Counted from the first letter of the stretch, positions 47,120-62,322 are shown. The stretch is 64,000 nt of DNA from Pulveribacter suum (GCF_003013695.1 NZ_CP027792.1:2004501-2068500), one strand, 5' to 3'. Translations and numbers: made by a program. Notes: generated by a model from the sequence alone, not told the origin.

Positions 47120-49798
47120 ATGCACCTGCCTGCGCCGGACGATCCCGCCGCTTCTCTTTCTGCCAGCCGCGGATACGCGGGCCTTGCCGCCGGTGCGCTG
47201 CTGACGGCGGTGCTGCTGGCGTTCGTGTGGCTGTTCTGGAGCGCCCAGGAGCAGGCCCGCTCCGGCCGGCGCCAGCAGCTATTCGACACCGCCGTGCACC
47301 AGAGCCTGGCCGCGCTGCAAGACCGCTTTGCCGCCTTCGAGACCGTGCTGCGGGGAGTGCGGGGCTACCACGACGGCTCCCAGAGCATCAGCCCGGCCGA
47401 ATTCCAGTCCTACTATGAAGGGTTGGCGCTGCCCGCCAGTCTGCCGGGCCTGGAGATGCTGGTGCTGCTGCCCTGGGCCGGTGGCGCCGCCGCGGCTGCC
47501 GCCGGCCCCGCCACCACGCTGCTGGTCCAGCCCGAGGACGGGCAGGACGGCCTGGCGCCGGGGCTGTTGCACAGCGCCGCCAGCCGCGAGGCGCTGGAGC
47601 GTTCGCGCGACAGCGGCCAGCTGGTCCTGAGCGGCCCGCTGCCAGTGCCAGGCCAGCCGGCCCGGGTGATGATGGCGCTGGCGCTGTATGCGCCCGCACA
47701 GGTGGCGGCCACGCCGGTGCAGCGGCGCGAGCACCTGCAAGGCTGGGCCCTGGCGCGGCTGGACCTGGCGCGGGTGGTGTCCGACCTGCAACCCGGGGTG
47801 CCGCAGGACATGGCCCTGGCCATCCACGACGGGCCGGCCGTGGCTGGCGGTGCGCCGCTGTATGCCTCGCAGCCGGGCTATTCGCCTGCCCGCGTGAACG
47901 CCGACCTGGAGGCCGTGGTGGCGCTGGACCTGGGGGGGCGGCGCTGGACGCTGGTGCTGTACCCGCTGCCCGCCTTCGAGCAGCGCTTCGAAGGCGCCGG
48001 CCACCACGCCATCGCGCTGCTGGGCCTGGCCTTCAGCCTGCTGGCGGGCTGGTTTTTGGCCGTGCAGATCGACGGGCGCCGCCGCGCCATGGCGCTGGCA
48101 CACACCATGACGCGCGAGCTGCGCCAGGCCCGCGATGCGCTGGAGGACACGCTCAATGCCGTGCCCGACCTGTTGATGGAACTGGACCAGGACGGGCGCT
48201 TTTTGCACCTGCGCTCGGCCCGCTCGGACCTGGCCTTCATGCCGCCCCAGGCGCAGATCGGCCACACCCTGGCCGAGGTGCTGCCGGCGCGCGCCGCGAC
48301 CCAGTTCATGGCCGCGCTGGAGGACGCCCGCACGGCCGGCTACTCCGAGGGCCGCCAGTACTGCCTGACCATGCAGGGGCGAGAGCGCTGGTTCGAGCTC
48401 TCGGTGGCACGCAAGGGTGCGGCCTCTGCGTCCACGCATTTCATTGCACTGGCACGCGACGTGAGCCGCCGCCACGACGCCGAGGCCGCCATGCACCGCC
48501 TGGCGCATTACGACACGCTCACCGGCCTGCCCAACCGCCGACTTTTGCTGGAACACATGCAGGGCGCCCTGCAGGCCTGCCGCGCCAGGGGCACCTACGG
48601 CGTGCTGCTGTATGTGGACCTGGACCATTTCAAGCAGATCAACGACGCCCGCGGCCATGGCGTGGGCGACAGCCTGCTGCTGCAGACCGGCCAGCGCCTG
48701 CTGGCCCTGGCCGGCGGCCAGGACACGGTGGCGCGCCTGGGCGGCGACGAATTCGTCTGGCTGGCGCCCAGCCTAGCCGGCGGGCCCGATCAGGCGCGCG
48801 CGCAGGCCCAGGCGCTGGCGCGGCGCCTGATCCAGGCTCTGGGCCAGCCCTATGAGGCCGAGGGTCTGCGCTACAGCGTCAACGCCAGCGTGGGCGCGGC
48901 CCTGTTCCCCACCAGCGGCCAGTCCGTCGTGGACCTGCTGCGCGAGGCCGACACCGCCATGTACCGCGCCAAGGAGCAAGGCCGCGCCCAGGTGTGCTTT
49001 TTCGAGCCCGGCATGCACGACCAGGCCCAGGAGCGCCTGTCCCTGGCGCAGGACCTGCAAAGCGCCGTGGCTGGCAGCGCGCTGCAGATCTACGCCCAGC
49101 CGCAGGTGGACGGGACCGGGCAGCTGGTCGGCGCGGAGCTGCTGCTGCGCTGGCATGACGAGCGCCGCGGCGCCGTGCCGCCCGAGCGCTTCATCGCCGC
49201 GGCCGAGGAAAGCGGGCTGATCTCGCGCATGGGCTCGCAGGTGCTGCACCAGGCCTGCGCCACGCTGGCGCTGCTGGCGCGGCGCGGGCGGCAGCTGGGG
49301 GTGTCGGTCAACGTGAGCCCGCGGCAGTTTCGCCAGGCCGACTTTGTGCAGCAGGTGCGTGCTGCCCTGCAAGGCAGCGGCGCACCGGCGCAGCAGCTGA
49401 CGCTGGAGGTCACCGAGGGCCTGCTGCTGGAGAACTGGCAGGCCACGGCCGAGCGCATGCACGAGCTGGTGGCCCTGGGCGTGCGGCTGTCCATCGACGA
49501 CTTCGGCACCGGCTACTCCAGCCTGGCCTACCTGAAGAAGCTGCCGCTGTACGAGCTGAAGATCGACCGCAGCTTTGTGCAGGACGTGCCGCAGGACGAC
49601 AACGACGCGGCCATCGTGCGCGCCATCGTCGCCGTGGCCCACCACCTGCGCCTGCACGTGGTGGCCGAAGGGGTGGAGACGCAGGCGCAGGCCGACTTTC
49701 TGCGCCAGCACGGCTGCGACGCGCTGCAGGGCTACCTGTATGCCCGGCCCCTGCCGCTGGCGCAGTGGCTGCAGAGCCTGGAGAGCGGCCCGGGCTGA
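47120..49798 (+). CDS. CHASE-PAS-GGDEF-EAL cyclic-di-GMP turnover protein (second)
   Basis: An 892-residue membrane protein with the same plan as the protein at 383-3148. Helix 1 lies near 17-38, then a CHASE-like periplasmic sensor (ETVLRGVRGYHDGSQSISPA), a second helix near 300-320 and a PAS domain. The GGDEF domain (motif GGDEF at 541-545) and EAL domain follow. The EAL signature reads ELL (673-675); the glutamate is kept, as are [17 protein letters not shown] and VAEGVET, so phosphodiesterase activity remains possible. An in-frame ATG at 47063 would leave only 24 bp to the divergent gene, so I prefer 47120. No strong ribosome binding site is visible for either. Confidence 0.9.
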   Translation: MHLPAPDDPAASLSASRGYAGLAAGALLTAVLLAFVWLFWSAQEQARSGRRQQLFDTAVHQSLAALQDRFAAFETVLRGVRGYHDGSQSISPAEFQSYYEGLALPASLPGLEMLVLLPWAGGAAAAAAGPATTLLVQPEDGQDGLAPGLLHSAASREALERSRDSGQLVLSGPLPVPGQPARVMMALALYAPAQVAATPVQRREHLQGWALARLDLARVVSDLQPGVPQDMALAIHDGPAVAGGAPLYASQPGYSPARVNADLEAVVALDLGGRRWTLVLYPLPAFEQRFEGAGHHAIALLGLAFSLLAGWFLAVQIDGRRRAMALAHTMTRELRQARDALEDTLNAVPDLLMELDQDGRFLHLRSARSDLAFMPPQAQIGHTLAEVLPARAATQFMAALEDARTAGYSEGRQYCLTMQGRERWFELSVARKGAASASTHFIALARDVSRRHDAEAAMHRLAHYDTLTGLPNRRLLLEHMQGALQACRARGTYGVLLYVDLDHFKQINDARGHGVGDSLLLQTGQRLLALAGGQDTVARLGGDEFVWLAPSLAGGPDQARAQAQALARRLIQALGQPYEAEGLRYSVNASVGAALFPTSGQSVVDLLREADTAMYRAKEQGRAQVCFFEPGMHDQAQERLSLAQDLQSAVAGSALQIYAQPQVDGTGQLVGAELLLRWHDERRGAVPPERFIAAAEESGLISRMGSQVLHQACATLALLARRGRQLGVSVNVSPRQFRQADFVQQVRAALQGSGAPAQQLTLEVTEGLLLENWQATAERMHELVALGVRLSIDDFGTGYSSLAYLKKLPLYELKIDRSFVQDVPQDDNDAAIVRAIVAVAHHLRLHVVAEGVETQAQADFLRQHGCDALQGYLYARPLPLAQWLQSLESGPG

Positions 49799-49805
49799 AA
49801 GCGGC

Positions 49806-50813
49806 TCAGCCGGCCAAGGCCGTGCCAGGCCTGGTGCGCGCCAGCTGCATGACCTCGCGCGCCGGCAGGCCCTTCAGGCGGTGGTCGCTCCACACCTGGC
49901 GCCAGCGGCGCGCGCCGGGCAGGCCGGCGCGCAGGCCCAGCATGTGGCGGGCTACCGAATACCAGTGCGTGCCGTGCTGCGCGGCCTCGCGCTCCATGTA
50001 GGCGACCATGTCTTGCTCGACCTGCTCGCGCGTGAGGTCGCTGGCGGCCTGGCCGAAGAACTGCTCGTCCCAGCGCGCCAGCCACCAGGGGTTGTGGTAG
50101 GCCTCGCGCCCGACCATCACGCCGTCCACCAGCGCCAGCTGCTCGTGCACCGCCTCGTCGCTGGCCAAGCCGCCGTTGACGGCGATGGTCAGGTGGGGGA
50201 AGTCGCGCTTGAGCTGGGCCACGACGCCGTAGCGCAGCGGCGGGATCTCGCGGTTTTCCTTCGGGCTCAGGCCCTTGAGCCAGGCATTGCGGGCGTGGGC
50301 GATGAACACGCCGCAGCCGGCCTCGGCCACCGTGCCCACGAAGTCGCGCACGAAGCCGTAGTCCTCCACCCGGTCGATGCCGATGCGGTGCTTGACGGTG
50401 ACGGGGATCTGCACCGCGTCGCGCATGGCCTTGACGCAGTCGGCCACCAGCTGCGGCTCGTTCATCAGGCAGGCGCCAAAGGCGCCACGCTGCACGCGCT
50501 CGCTGGGGCAGCCGCAGTTCAGGTTGACCTCGTCATAGCCCCAGTCCTGCGCCAGGCGCGCGCACCGCGCGAGATCCTGCGGCTCGCTGCCGCCCAGCTG
50601 CAGGGCCACCGGGTGCTCGGCCGCGTCAAAGCGCAGGTGGCGCGCCACGTCGCCGTGGATCAGCGCGCCGGTGGTCACCATCTCGGTGTAGAGCAGCGCG
50701 TGGCGGCTCAGCAGCCGGTGCAGGTAGCGGCAGTGGCGGTCCGTCCAGTCCATCATGGGCGCGACGGACATGCGCCAGACGCTGGGCGGCGGAGGGAAAG
50801 AGGCGGCGGGCAC
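49806..50813 (-). CDS. dusA: tRNA-dihydrouridine(20/20a) synthase DusA
   Basis: FMN-dependent enzyme of 335 residues that reduces uridines in the D-loop of tRNA. It has the FMN-barrel opening SVAPMMDWTDRHCRYLHRLL, the catalytic region NLNCGCPSERVQRGAFGACL (active-site Cys102), VKHRIGIDRVEDY and HARNAWLKGLSPKENR. These DusA-specific blocks separate it from DusB and DusC. It is convergent with the second GGDEF/EAL gene (7 bp apart). Confidence 0.95.
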   Translation of the reverse strand: MPAASFPPPPSVWRMSVAPMMDWTDRHCRYLHRLLSRHALLYTEMVTTGALIHGDVARHLRFDAAEHPVALQLGGSEPQDLARCARLAQDWGYDEVNLNCGCPSERVQRGAFGACLMNEPQLVADCVKAMRDAVQIPVTVKHRIGIDRVEDYGFVRDFVGTVAEAGCGVFIAHARNAWLKGLSPKENREIPPLRYGVVAQLKRDFPHLTIAVNGGLASDEAVHEQLALVDGVMVGREAYHNPWWLARWDEQFFGQAASDLTREQVEQDMVAYMEREAAQHGTHWYSVARHMLGLRAGLPGARRWRQVWSDHRLKGLPAREVMQLARTRPGTALAG

Positions 50814-50833
50814 GGCGGGGTGGAAAATATCAG

Positions 50834-50887
50834 TGTTTTTGGCCTATAGCCCTTGCTGGACAAGCGCTGGCAGCTATTAAATTGTGA
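50834..50887 (-). repeat. Palindromic element copy 11 (dusA - acyl-CoA synthetase gap)
   Basis: TTTTTGGCCTATAGCCCTTGCTGGACAAGCGCTGGCAGCTATTAAATTGTG. It fills the 84-bp gap between the acyl-CoA synthetase stop and the dusA start. Confidence 0.8.
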
Positions 50888-50897
50888 GTAAAAGCGC

Positions 50898-52730
50898 TCA
50901 GCGCTTGGCGTAAAGCGCCTCGATGGCGGCGGCGTAATGCGCCACCAGGTTGTTGCGCTTGAGCTTGAGCGTGGGGGTCATGAAGCCGTTTTCAATCGTC
51001 CACGGCTCGCGCACCAGGTGCACGGCGCGCGGCACGGCATAGCGCGCAAAGCCGGCGGCGCTGCGCTCGATGCGCGCCAGCGCGGCGCGCAGCACCTGCG
51101 GGTCGGCCAGGCTCTGGGGCGCGTCGGCGTCCAGGCCCAGCTGGCACGCCAGCTGGCGCCATTCGTCCCCGCCCACCACGGCCAGGGCGGCGATGAAGGG
51201 GCGGTTCTCGCCCACCACCAGGGCCTGGCCGAACAGCGGGTCGCCGGTAATGGCCAGCTCCAGGTCAGCCGGCGGCACCTTCTCGCCGGTGGAGGTGACG
51301 ATGATCTCCTTGATGCGCCCCAGGATGCGGATGCGGCCATCGACGATCTCGGCCTGGTCGCCGGTGGACAGCCAGCCCTCGGCGTCCAGGACGCGCGCCG
51401 TGTCTTCGGGCCGCCTCCAGTAGCCCTTCATGACGATGGGCCCGCGCACCTGCAGCTCGCGGTTGGCGCCGATGCGCACCTGCACGCCCGGCAGGGCGCG
51501 GCCGACGGTGGAAGGGTCGTTGTCGTCCAGCGTGTTGCAGCTGACCACGGGCGTGGTCTCGGTCATGCCGTAGCCCTGCACCAGCGGCAGGCCCAGGCCC
51601 AGGAAGCACCGGGCGATGGTGGGGGACAGCGGCGCGCCGCCGCTCACCGCCACGCGCACCCGGCCGCCGAACTGCGCCAGCAGCGGCTGCGCCACCAGCG
51701 CGCGCAGCACCGGCCAGGGCAGGGCGCGCGCCCAGCAGCCTTCGCCCTCGTCGCCGGTGGGCGCGGGCAGGCCCTGGGCGGCGCAAAAGCGGCGCCAGCC
51801 CTTGGCCTGCGCGGCTTCGAACAGGCGCATCTTCCAGGGCGAGGCCGACAGCGTCTCCAGCACCTTGGCGTGCACGCGCTCGTAGATGCGCGGCACCGAC
51901 ACCAGCACCGTCGGGCGCACCTGCTTCATGTCGTCGGCCAGCAGGGCGACCGAACGGGCATAGGCCACGCAGCTGCCCGCGGCAATCGCCAGGTAGTAGC
52001 CCCCGGTGCGCTCGAAGGTGTGCGACAGCGGCAGAAAGGACAGGAACACGTCCTGCGGCGTGGGCACGATGCGCGCCAGCACGGCGTTCACGTCGGCCAC
52101 CACGTTGGCGTGGGTCAGCATCACGCCCTTGGGTTTGCCCGTGGTGCCGCTGGTATAGACGATGGCGGCCAGGTCCTCGGGTGCCGGTGCCGGCGGCAGG
52201 GGCGTGCCCGGTGCGGCGTGGGCCAGCCAGTCGGCCAGGGCGGCGGTGGGCGCGCCATCCGTGGCCGCCGGCAGCCCGCCGGCAGGCGGTTGGGTGACGA
52301 TCACGCCCTGCAGGTGCGCCAGCGCCTGGCCGGTGGCGCGCACGCTCTCCCACTGCGCATGCTCGGCCACCACCAACATGGAGACCTCGGCGTCGGCCAG
52401 GATGTAGGCGATGCTGCCCGGGTTGTCGATGGCGTGCAGCGGCACGGGCACGCAGCCGGTGGCCAGCAGCGCCTGGTCGAGGCTCATGGCGTCCAGCCCG
52501 TTGGGCAGCAGGATGGCCACGCGGGCCCCCGCGGGCAGGCCGCTGGCGGCAATCGCCCGGGCCCACTGCTGCACACGCTCGCCGGCCTGCGCCCAGCTGA
52601 GCGACTGCCAGCGGCCGGCGGCCTCGTCCCACTGGCGATAGGCCTCGCCCTCGGGGGTCGCGCGCACGCGCAGGGCAAGCAGTTCGGGCAGCGTCCGGGC
52701 GGCGCTCAGGTCGGGGGCAAAAGCAGTCAT
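50898..52730 (-). CDS. Long-chain acyl-CoA synthetase (AMP-binding)
   Basis: A 610-residue adenylate-forming enzyme that activates fatty acids to acyl-CoA. The P-loop is IVYTSGTTGKPKGVMLTHAN (about 193-212), then FLPLSHTFERTGGYY, the A5 motif GYGMTETTPVVS, the A7 motif STGDQAEIVDG and the A8 region GRIKEIIVTSTGEKVPP. It belongs to the FadD15-like group of roughly 600 residues. The ATG at 52730 (MTAFAP) seems the likely start; another lies three codons upstream. It lies beside a FadR-type regulator and the propionyl-CoA operon, which suggests fatty-acid or propionate catabolism. Chain-length preference is unknown. Confidence 0.9.
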   Translation of the reverse strand: MTAFAPDLSAARTLPELLALRVRATPEGEAYRQWDEAAGRWQSLSWAQAGERVQQWARAIAASGLPAGARVAILLPNGLDAMSLDQALLATGCVPVPLHAIDNPGSIAYILADAEVSMLVVAEHAQWESVRATGQALAHLQGVIVTQPPAGGLPAATDGAPTAALADWLAHAAPGTPLPPAPAPEDLAAIVYTSGTTGKPKGVMLTHANVVADVNAVLARIVPTPQDVFLSFLPLSHTFERTGGYYLAIAAGSCVAYARSVALLADDMKQVRPTVLVSVPRIYERVHAKVLETLSASPWKMRLFEAAQAKGWRRFCAAQGLPAPTGDEGEGCWARALPWPVLRALVAQPLLAQFGGRVRVAVSGGAPLSPTIARCFLGLGLPLVQGYGMTETTPVVSCNTLDDNDPSTVGRALPGVQVRIGANRELQVRGPIVMKGYWRRPEDTARVLDAEGWLSTGDQAEIVDGRIRILGRIKEIIVTSTGEKVPPADLELAITGDPLFGQALVVGENRPFIAALAVVGGDEWRQLACQLGLDADAPQSLADPQVLRAALARIERSAAGFARYAVPRAVHLVREPWTIENGFMTPTLKLKRNNLVAHYAAAIEALYAKR

Positions 52731-52784
52731 GTGGCGCAAGAAAAGGCCGCGGGACGGGCGTCCGGCGGCATCGGGGAAAACCCG

Positions 52785-52819
52785 AAATGATAGCGGCGTG
52801 CGCCAGAGCGCCGTTTTTC
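52785..52819 (+). repeat. Palindromic element copy 8 (degenerate, shortened)
   Basis: GAAATGATAGCGGCGTGCGCCAGAGCGCCGTTTTTC. It looks like a decayed copy missing part of the large hairpin loop. It lies between the GntR regulator stop and the acyl-CoA synthetase start, and the repeat's T-run overlaps the regulator's stop region. Confidence 0.5.
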
Positions 52820-53453
52820 AGCCCGCGGCTTCCAGCCCGTTGGCGAAATGCCGTTCCATGGCTTGCACCGTGCCCGGCACGTCGCGCGCGTGCAGGGCGG
52901 CCATGATGGTCGCGTGCTCGGCCAACGAATCCTCGATGCGCCCCTGGCGCAGCAGCGAGTTGTGGCGATTGAGCTTCATGACCTTGCGCAGGTCGGTCAC
53001 CACCTGGCTGCGCCAGCGGTTGTCGGCCATCTCCAGCAGGCGCATGTGGATGCGCTCGTTGATGGCGAAAAAACGCTCGCGGTCGGCCGTGGCGGCCGCC
53101 AGTTCGGCGTGCAGCTCCTGCAGCTCGCGCAGCTGCGCCGCCGTGGCGTGCGCCGCCAAGGTGGCGGCGGCATCACGCTCCAGCAGGCTGAGCAGGTGAT
53201 AGACGTCGCGCAGGTCCTTCTCGCTCATCTCGGTGACGTAGGCGCCGCGGCGCACCTTCATGGTCACCAGGCCTTCGGCGGCCAGCACCTTGAGCGCCTC
53301 GCGCAGGGGGGTGCGGCTGATGCCGAACTCCTCGGCGATCTTCAGCTCATCGATCCAGCCGCCGGGCTCCAGCTCGCGCCGGAAGATGCGCTGGCGCAAT
53401 TGCTCCGCCACCTGCTCATACAGGGCGCGGGGGGTGAGCGAGACGGCTGGCAT
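52818..53453 (-). CDS. GntR-family transcriptional regulator (FCD/FadR subfamily)
   Basis: A 211-residue regulator. The N-terminal winged helix (about 8-75) has the recognition helix in [18 protein letters not shown]. The C-terminal all-helical FCD effector domain (about 80-205) carries potential metal-binding His residues ([22 protein letters not shown]). Such proteins bind acids or acyl-CoAs. Divergent placement 126 bp from scpA suggests it controls the propionyl-CoA operon. A perfect dyad AATTA-T-TAATT lies between the two genes and is the best operator candidate. Confidence 0.9.
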   Translation of the reverse strand: MPAVSLTPRALYEQVAEQLRQRIFRRELEPGGWIDELKIAEEFGISRTPLREALKVLAAEGLVTMKVRRGAYVTEMSEKDLRDVYHLLSLLERDAAATLAAHATAAQLRELQELHAELAAATADRERFFAINERIHMRLLEMADNRWRSQVVTDLRKVMKLNRHNSLLRQGRIEDSLAEHATIMAALHARDVPGTVQAMERHFANGLEAAG

Positions 53454-53482
53454 GCCCGCGAATGTAGCGCATTAAAACTAAG

Positions 53483-53493
53483 AATTAATAATT
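53483..53493. promoter_or_regulatory. Candidate operator between gntR-type gene and scpA
   Basis: AATTAATAATT, a perfect inverted repeat with a one-base centre, in the only AT-rich patch (about 53470-53505) of this very GC-rich divergent region. GntR proteins bind short inverted repeats of this size, so it may be the autoregulatory and scpA operator. Confidence 0.4.
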
Positions 53494-53579
53494 ACGGTTC
53501 GGGTAAACTTCTGTCCATCTGCGAAGGGCGGCACCGCCTTGCACGCCCGATTGCCACATTTGCGAAAGCACCACGCACC

Positions 53580-55742
<2,163 letters not shown>

Positions 55743-55764
55743 AGGCCGGCCACCCATCGACGGA

Positions 55765-56793
55765 ATGCCTCATCCCCTGCTTGACCCCCTGCTGCGCGGC
55801 AGCGCGCCGGTGCGCCGCCGCGCCATGGCCAAGGCCATCACGCTGCTCGAATCCACCCGCGCCGACCACCGGGCGCAGGGCGACGAACTGCTCACGGCCC
55901 TGCTGCCGCACACCGGACGCGCGCTGCGCCTGGGGATCAGCGGCGTGCCGGGCGTGGGCAAGTCCACCTTCATCGAGGCGCTGGGCCTTCATCTCATCCG
56001 CGCGCACGGCCTGAAAGTCGCCGTGCTGGCCATCGACCCGTCCTCCACCGTCTCGGGCGGCTCCATCCTGGGCGACAAGACGCGCATGGAGCAGCTGTCC
56101 GTGCACGAGCACGCCTACATCCGCCCCAGCCCCTCCGGCGGCACCCTGGGCGGCGTGGCCGAGAAGACGCGCGAGGCCATGCTGGTGTGCGAGGCGGCGG
56201 GCTACGACGTGGTCATCGTCGAGACCGTCGGCGTCGGCCAGAGCGAGACCGCGGTACACGGCATGACGGACATGTTCTGCGTGCTGCAGCTGCCCAATGC
56301 CGGCGACGACCTGCAGGCCATCAAGAAGGGCGTGATGGAGCTGGCCGACCTGGTCGTCATCAACAAGGCCGACATCGACCCGCACGCCGCCATGCGCGCG
56401 CAGGCGCAGATCACCTCCAGCCTGCGGCTGCTGATGCTGCACGGCAACCCCGACCACGACTGGAAAGCGGGAATAGTCTGGCGGCCCAAGGTCATCACCA
56501 TCAGCGCGCTGCAAAGCCAGGGCGTGGACGAGTTCTGGGCCGCCGTCAGCGAATTCCGCGCGCAGCAGACGGCCAATGGCCGCCTGGCCCTGCGGCGCGA
56601 GCGCCAGGCCCTGGCCTGGATGTGGGAGCGCATCGACGCGGGCCTGAAAACGGCCTTTCGCCAGCACCCGCAGGTCCAGGCGCTGCTGCCGCAGCTGCAG
56701 CATGACGTGGCGGCAGGGCGCATCGCGGCCGGCACTGCAGCACGAAATCTGCTCGCAGCGCAGGCGGGACAAGCGCCAGCAGCTATCAATTAA
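55765..56793 (+). CDS. meaB: Methylmalonyl-CoA mutase-associated GTPase MeaB
   Basis: A 342-residue G3E-family P-loop GTPase (formerly ArgK) that protects and reloads the cobalamin of methylmalonyl-CoA mutase. The P-loop is GVPGVGKST at 60-68, then IDPSSTVSGGSILGDKTRM, ETVGVGQSE and the base-specificity motif NKAD. The last 12 residues (QAGQAPAAIN and just before) are encoded by a palindromic element whose sequence also supplies the stop codon, so the native C-terminus was replaced or extended. Confidence 0.96.
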   Translation: MPHPLLDPLLRGSAPVRRRAMAKAITLLESTRADHRAQGDELLTALLPHTGRALRLGISGVPGVGKSTFIEALGLHLIRAHGLKVAVLAIDPSSTVSGGSILGDKTRMEQLSVHEHAYIRPSPSGGTLGGVAEKTREAMLVCEAAGYDVVIVETVGVGQSETAVHGMTDMFCVLQLPNAGDDLQAIKKGVMELADLVVINKADIDPHAAMRAQAQITSSLRLLMLHGNPDHDWKAGIVWRPKVITISALQSQGVDEFWAAVSEFRAQQTANGRLALRRERQALAWMWERIDAGLKTAFRQHPQVQALLPQLQHDVAAGRIAAGTAARNLLAAQAGQAPAAIN

Positions 56794-56796
56794 GTA
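56756..56796 (-). repeat. Palindromic element copy 12, at the 3' end of meaB
   Basis: AGCGCAGGCGGGACAAGCGCCAGCAGCTATCAATTAA. The outer GGCC/T-run part is lost. It encodes the C-terminal residues of MeaB, in the same frame as the other coding copies, and runs through the stop codon. Confidence 0.7.
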
Positions 56797-56839
56797 GCGA
56801 ACGACACATCAACGGTTCACCACAAGGACGAGCTTCACC

Positions 56840-58372
<1,533 letters not shown>

Positions 58373-58404
58373 GAACAACAACAAGAAAACAGGAGTTCAC
58401 CCCC

Positions 58405-60452
<2,048 letters not shown>

Positions 60453-60453
<1 letters not shown>

Positions 60454-60505
60454 AATCGGCCTCTAGCGCTCGCCAGTCAAGCGCCGGCAGCTATCAAATC
60501 AGGAG
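60453..60505 (-). repeat. Palindromic element copy 13 (pccA - epimerase gap)
   Basis: ATCGGCCTCTAGCGCTCGCCAGTCAAGCGCCGGCAGCTATCAAATCAGGAG. The entire 58-bp gap is this element, and its terminal AGGAG is positioned as the ribosome binding site (six bases before the ATG) of the next gene. Confidence 0.85.
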
Positions 60506-60511
60506 TTTTGC

Positions 60512-60982
<471 letters not shown>

Positions 60983-61006
60983 GAAGCGCCCTGCCGCACA
61001 GCACAT

Positions 61007-61035
61007 AGCCCAGGTCTTTGACCTGGGCTTTTTTA
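61007..61035 (+). terminator. Rho-independent terminator of the propionyl-CoA operon
   Basis: AGCCCAGGTC-TTT-GACCTGGGCT-TTTTTA: a perfect 10-bp stem, three-base loop and T-run, 24 bp after the epimerase stop. Confidence 0.92.
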
Positions 61036-61308
61036 TTCCCGGTTGGTTTTCAACAACCAGCTTTGCCGGCTAAGCCCCCTGCCTTTTGGCAGCAGATGAG
61101 CGCTGATGGCTGCTTTACCGAGTTCAGACTGGGTTGGTCTCTCGAATGGGCGGCAAAAGCTGCCATCAATCGTTCTTTATCGCTCAAAATCCTTGAATTG
61201 AGGATAAGAAACTGGGCCGTAGGCAGCTTTTAGCGTCATGGATTCCATGCCGCCTTTTTTGCCCCGAACGTGTCAGCCAGGACGCCCAATTGGCCAAAAT
61301 TCCCAGCC
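61036..61308. other. Non-coding gap before bioB
   Basis: About 270 bp of somewhat lower GC than the surroundings. I see no gene, RNA or repeat that I can support. A 71-codon open frame starting at 61018 covers it but has no recognisable features or ribosome binding site. The bioB promoter should be in the right part. Confidence 0.4.
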
Positions 61309-62322
61309 ATGACTACCACCACCCTGCAATTCGTCCCGCCGTGCCTTCCTACCCGATCCGCGGGTGCGGGGCCCTGGAGCGTGGATGCCATCCAGGCCCT
61401 GCTGGACCTGCCTTTCATGGATCTGCTGTGGCGCGCGCAAACCGTGCACCGTGAGCACTGGCCCGCGGGCGAGGTGGAACTGGCCACCTTGCTGTCCGTC
61501 AAGACCGGCGGCTGCCCGGAAAACTGCGGCTACTGCCCACAGTCCGCCGCCTTCGACACCGGCGTGCAGGCACAAAAGCTCATGGACGTGGCCGAGGTAA
61601 CCGCCGCCGCCCAGGCCGCCAAGAATGCTGGCGCCACGCGCTTTTGCATGGGGGCCGCCTGGCGCGCGCCCAAGGACCGCGACATTGAGAAGATGAGCGC
61701 GCTGATCGCCGCCGTGAAGGGCCTGGGCCTGCAGACCTGCGCCACGCTGGGCATGCTTCAGCCGCACCAGGCCGGGGCGCTGAAAGACGCCGGTCTGGAC
61801 TACTACAACCACAACCTGGACACCGCCCCCGAGTATTACCAGGACGTCGTCAGCACCCGCCAGTACCAAGATCGCCTGGACACCCTGGCGCACGTGCGCG
61901 CCGCCGGCATCAAGGTCTGTGCTGGCGGAATCATCGGCATGGGCGAGGCGCCGGTGCACCGCGCCGGGCTGATTGCGCAGCTGGCCAACCTCGACCCGTA
62001 CCCGGAGTCGGTGCCCATCAACAGCCTGGTGCGCGTGCCTGGCACGCCCATGGCCGACAGCGACCCCGTGGACCCGCTGGACTTCGTGCGCGTCATCGCC
62101 GTGGCCCGCATCACCATGCCTCGCGCGCGGGTGCGCCTGTCGGCGGGGCGCCAGCAGCTGGGCGAGGCGGTGCAGGCGCTGTGCTTTCTGGCCGGCGCCA
62201 ATTCCATCTTCTATGGCGACAAGCTGCTGGTGACGGGCAACCCCGAGGCCCAAGACGACGCGCGGCTGCTGGCCCGGCTGGGCCTCAGCGCCCGTCCTTC
62301 AGCGTCCGCATCGCCGGCGTGA
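61309..62322 (+). CDS. bioB: Biotin synthase BioB
   Basis: Radical-SAM enzyme of 337 residues that inserts sulfur into dethiobiotin. The CxxxCxxC cluster motif is C69, C73, C76 ([13 protein letters not shown]). Residues for the second [2Fe-2S] cluster lie in [17 protein letters not shown] and [12 protein letters not shown], with the Arg ligand in [15 protein letters not shown]. Biotin is the cofactor of the PccA subunit encoded just upstream. Its final 38 bp overlap the end of the convergent ligD. I chose the ATG at 61309 because conserved sequence begins soon after it; no strong ribosome binding site is visible. Confidence 0.95.
   Translation: MTTTTLQFVPPCLPTRSAGAGPWSVDAIQALLDLPFMDLLWRAQTVHREHWPAGEVELATLLSVKTGGCPENCGYCPQSAAFDTGVQAQKLMDVAEVTAAAQAAKNAGATRFCMGAAWRAPKDRDIEKMSALIAAVKGLGLQTCATLGMLQPHQAGALKDAGLDYYNHNLDTAPEYYQDVVSTRQYQDRLDTLAHVRAAGIKVCAGGIIGMGEAPVHRAGLIAQLANLDPYPESVPINSLVRVPGTPMADSDPVDPLDFVRVIAVARITMPRARVRLSAGRQQLGEAVQALCFLAGANSIFYGDKLLVTGNPEAQDDARLLARLGLSARPSASASPA

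Noticed and set aside
61018-61233. A 71-codon plus-strand frame after the epimerase terminator.
   Set aside because: It starts inside the terminator hairpin, has no ribosome binding site and shows no family features.
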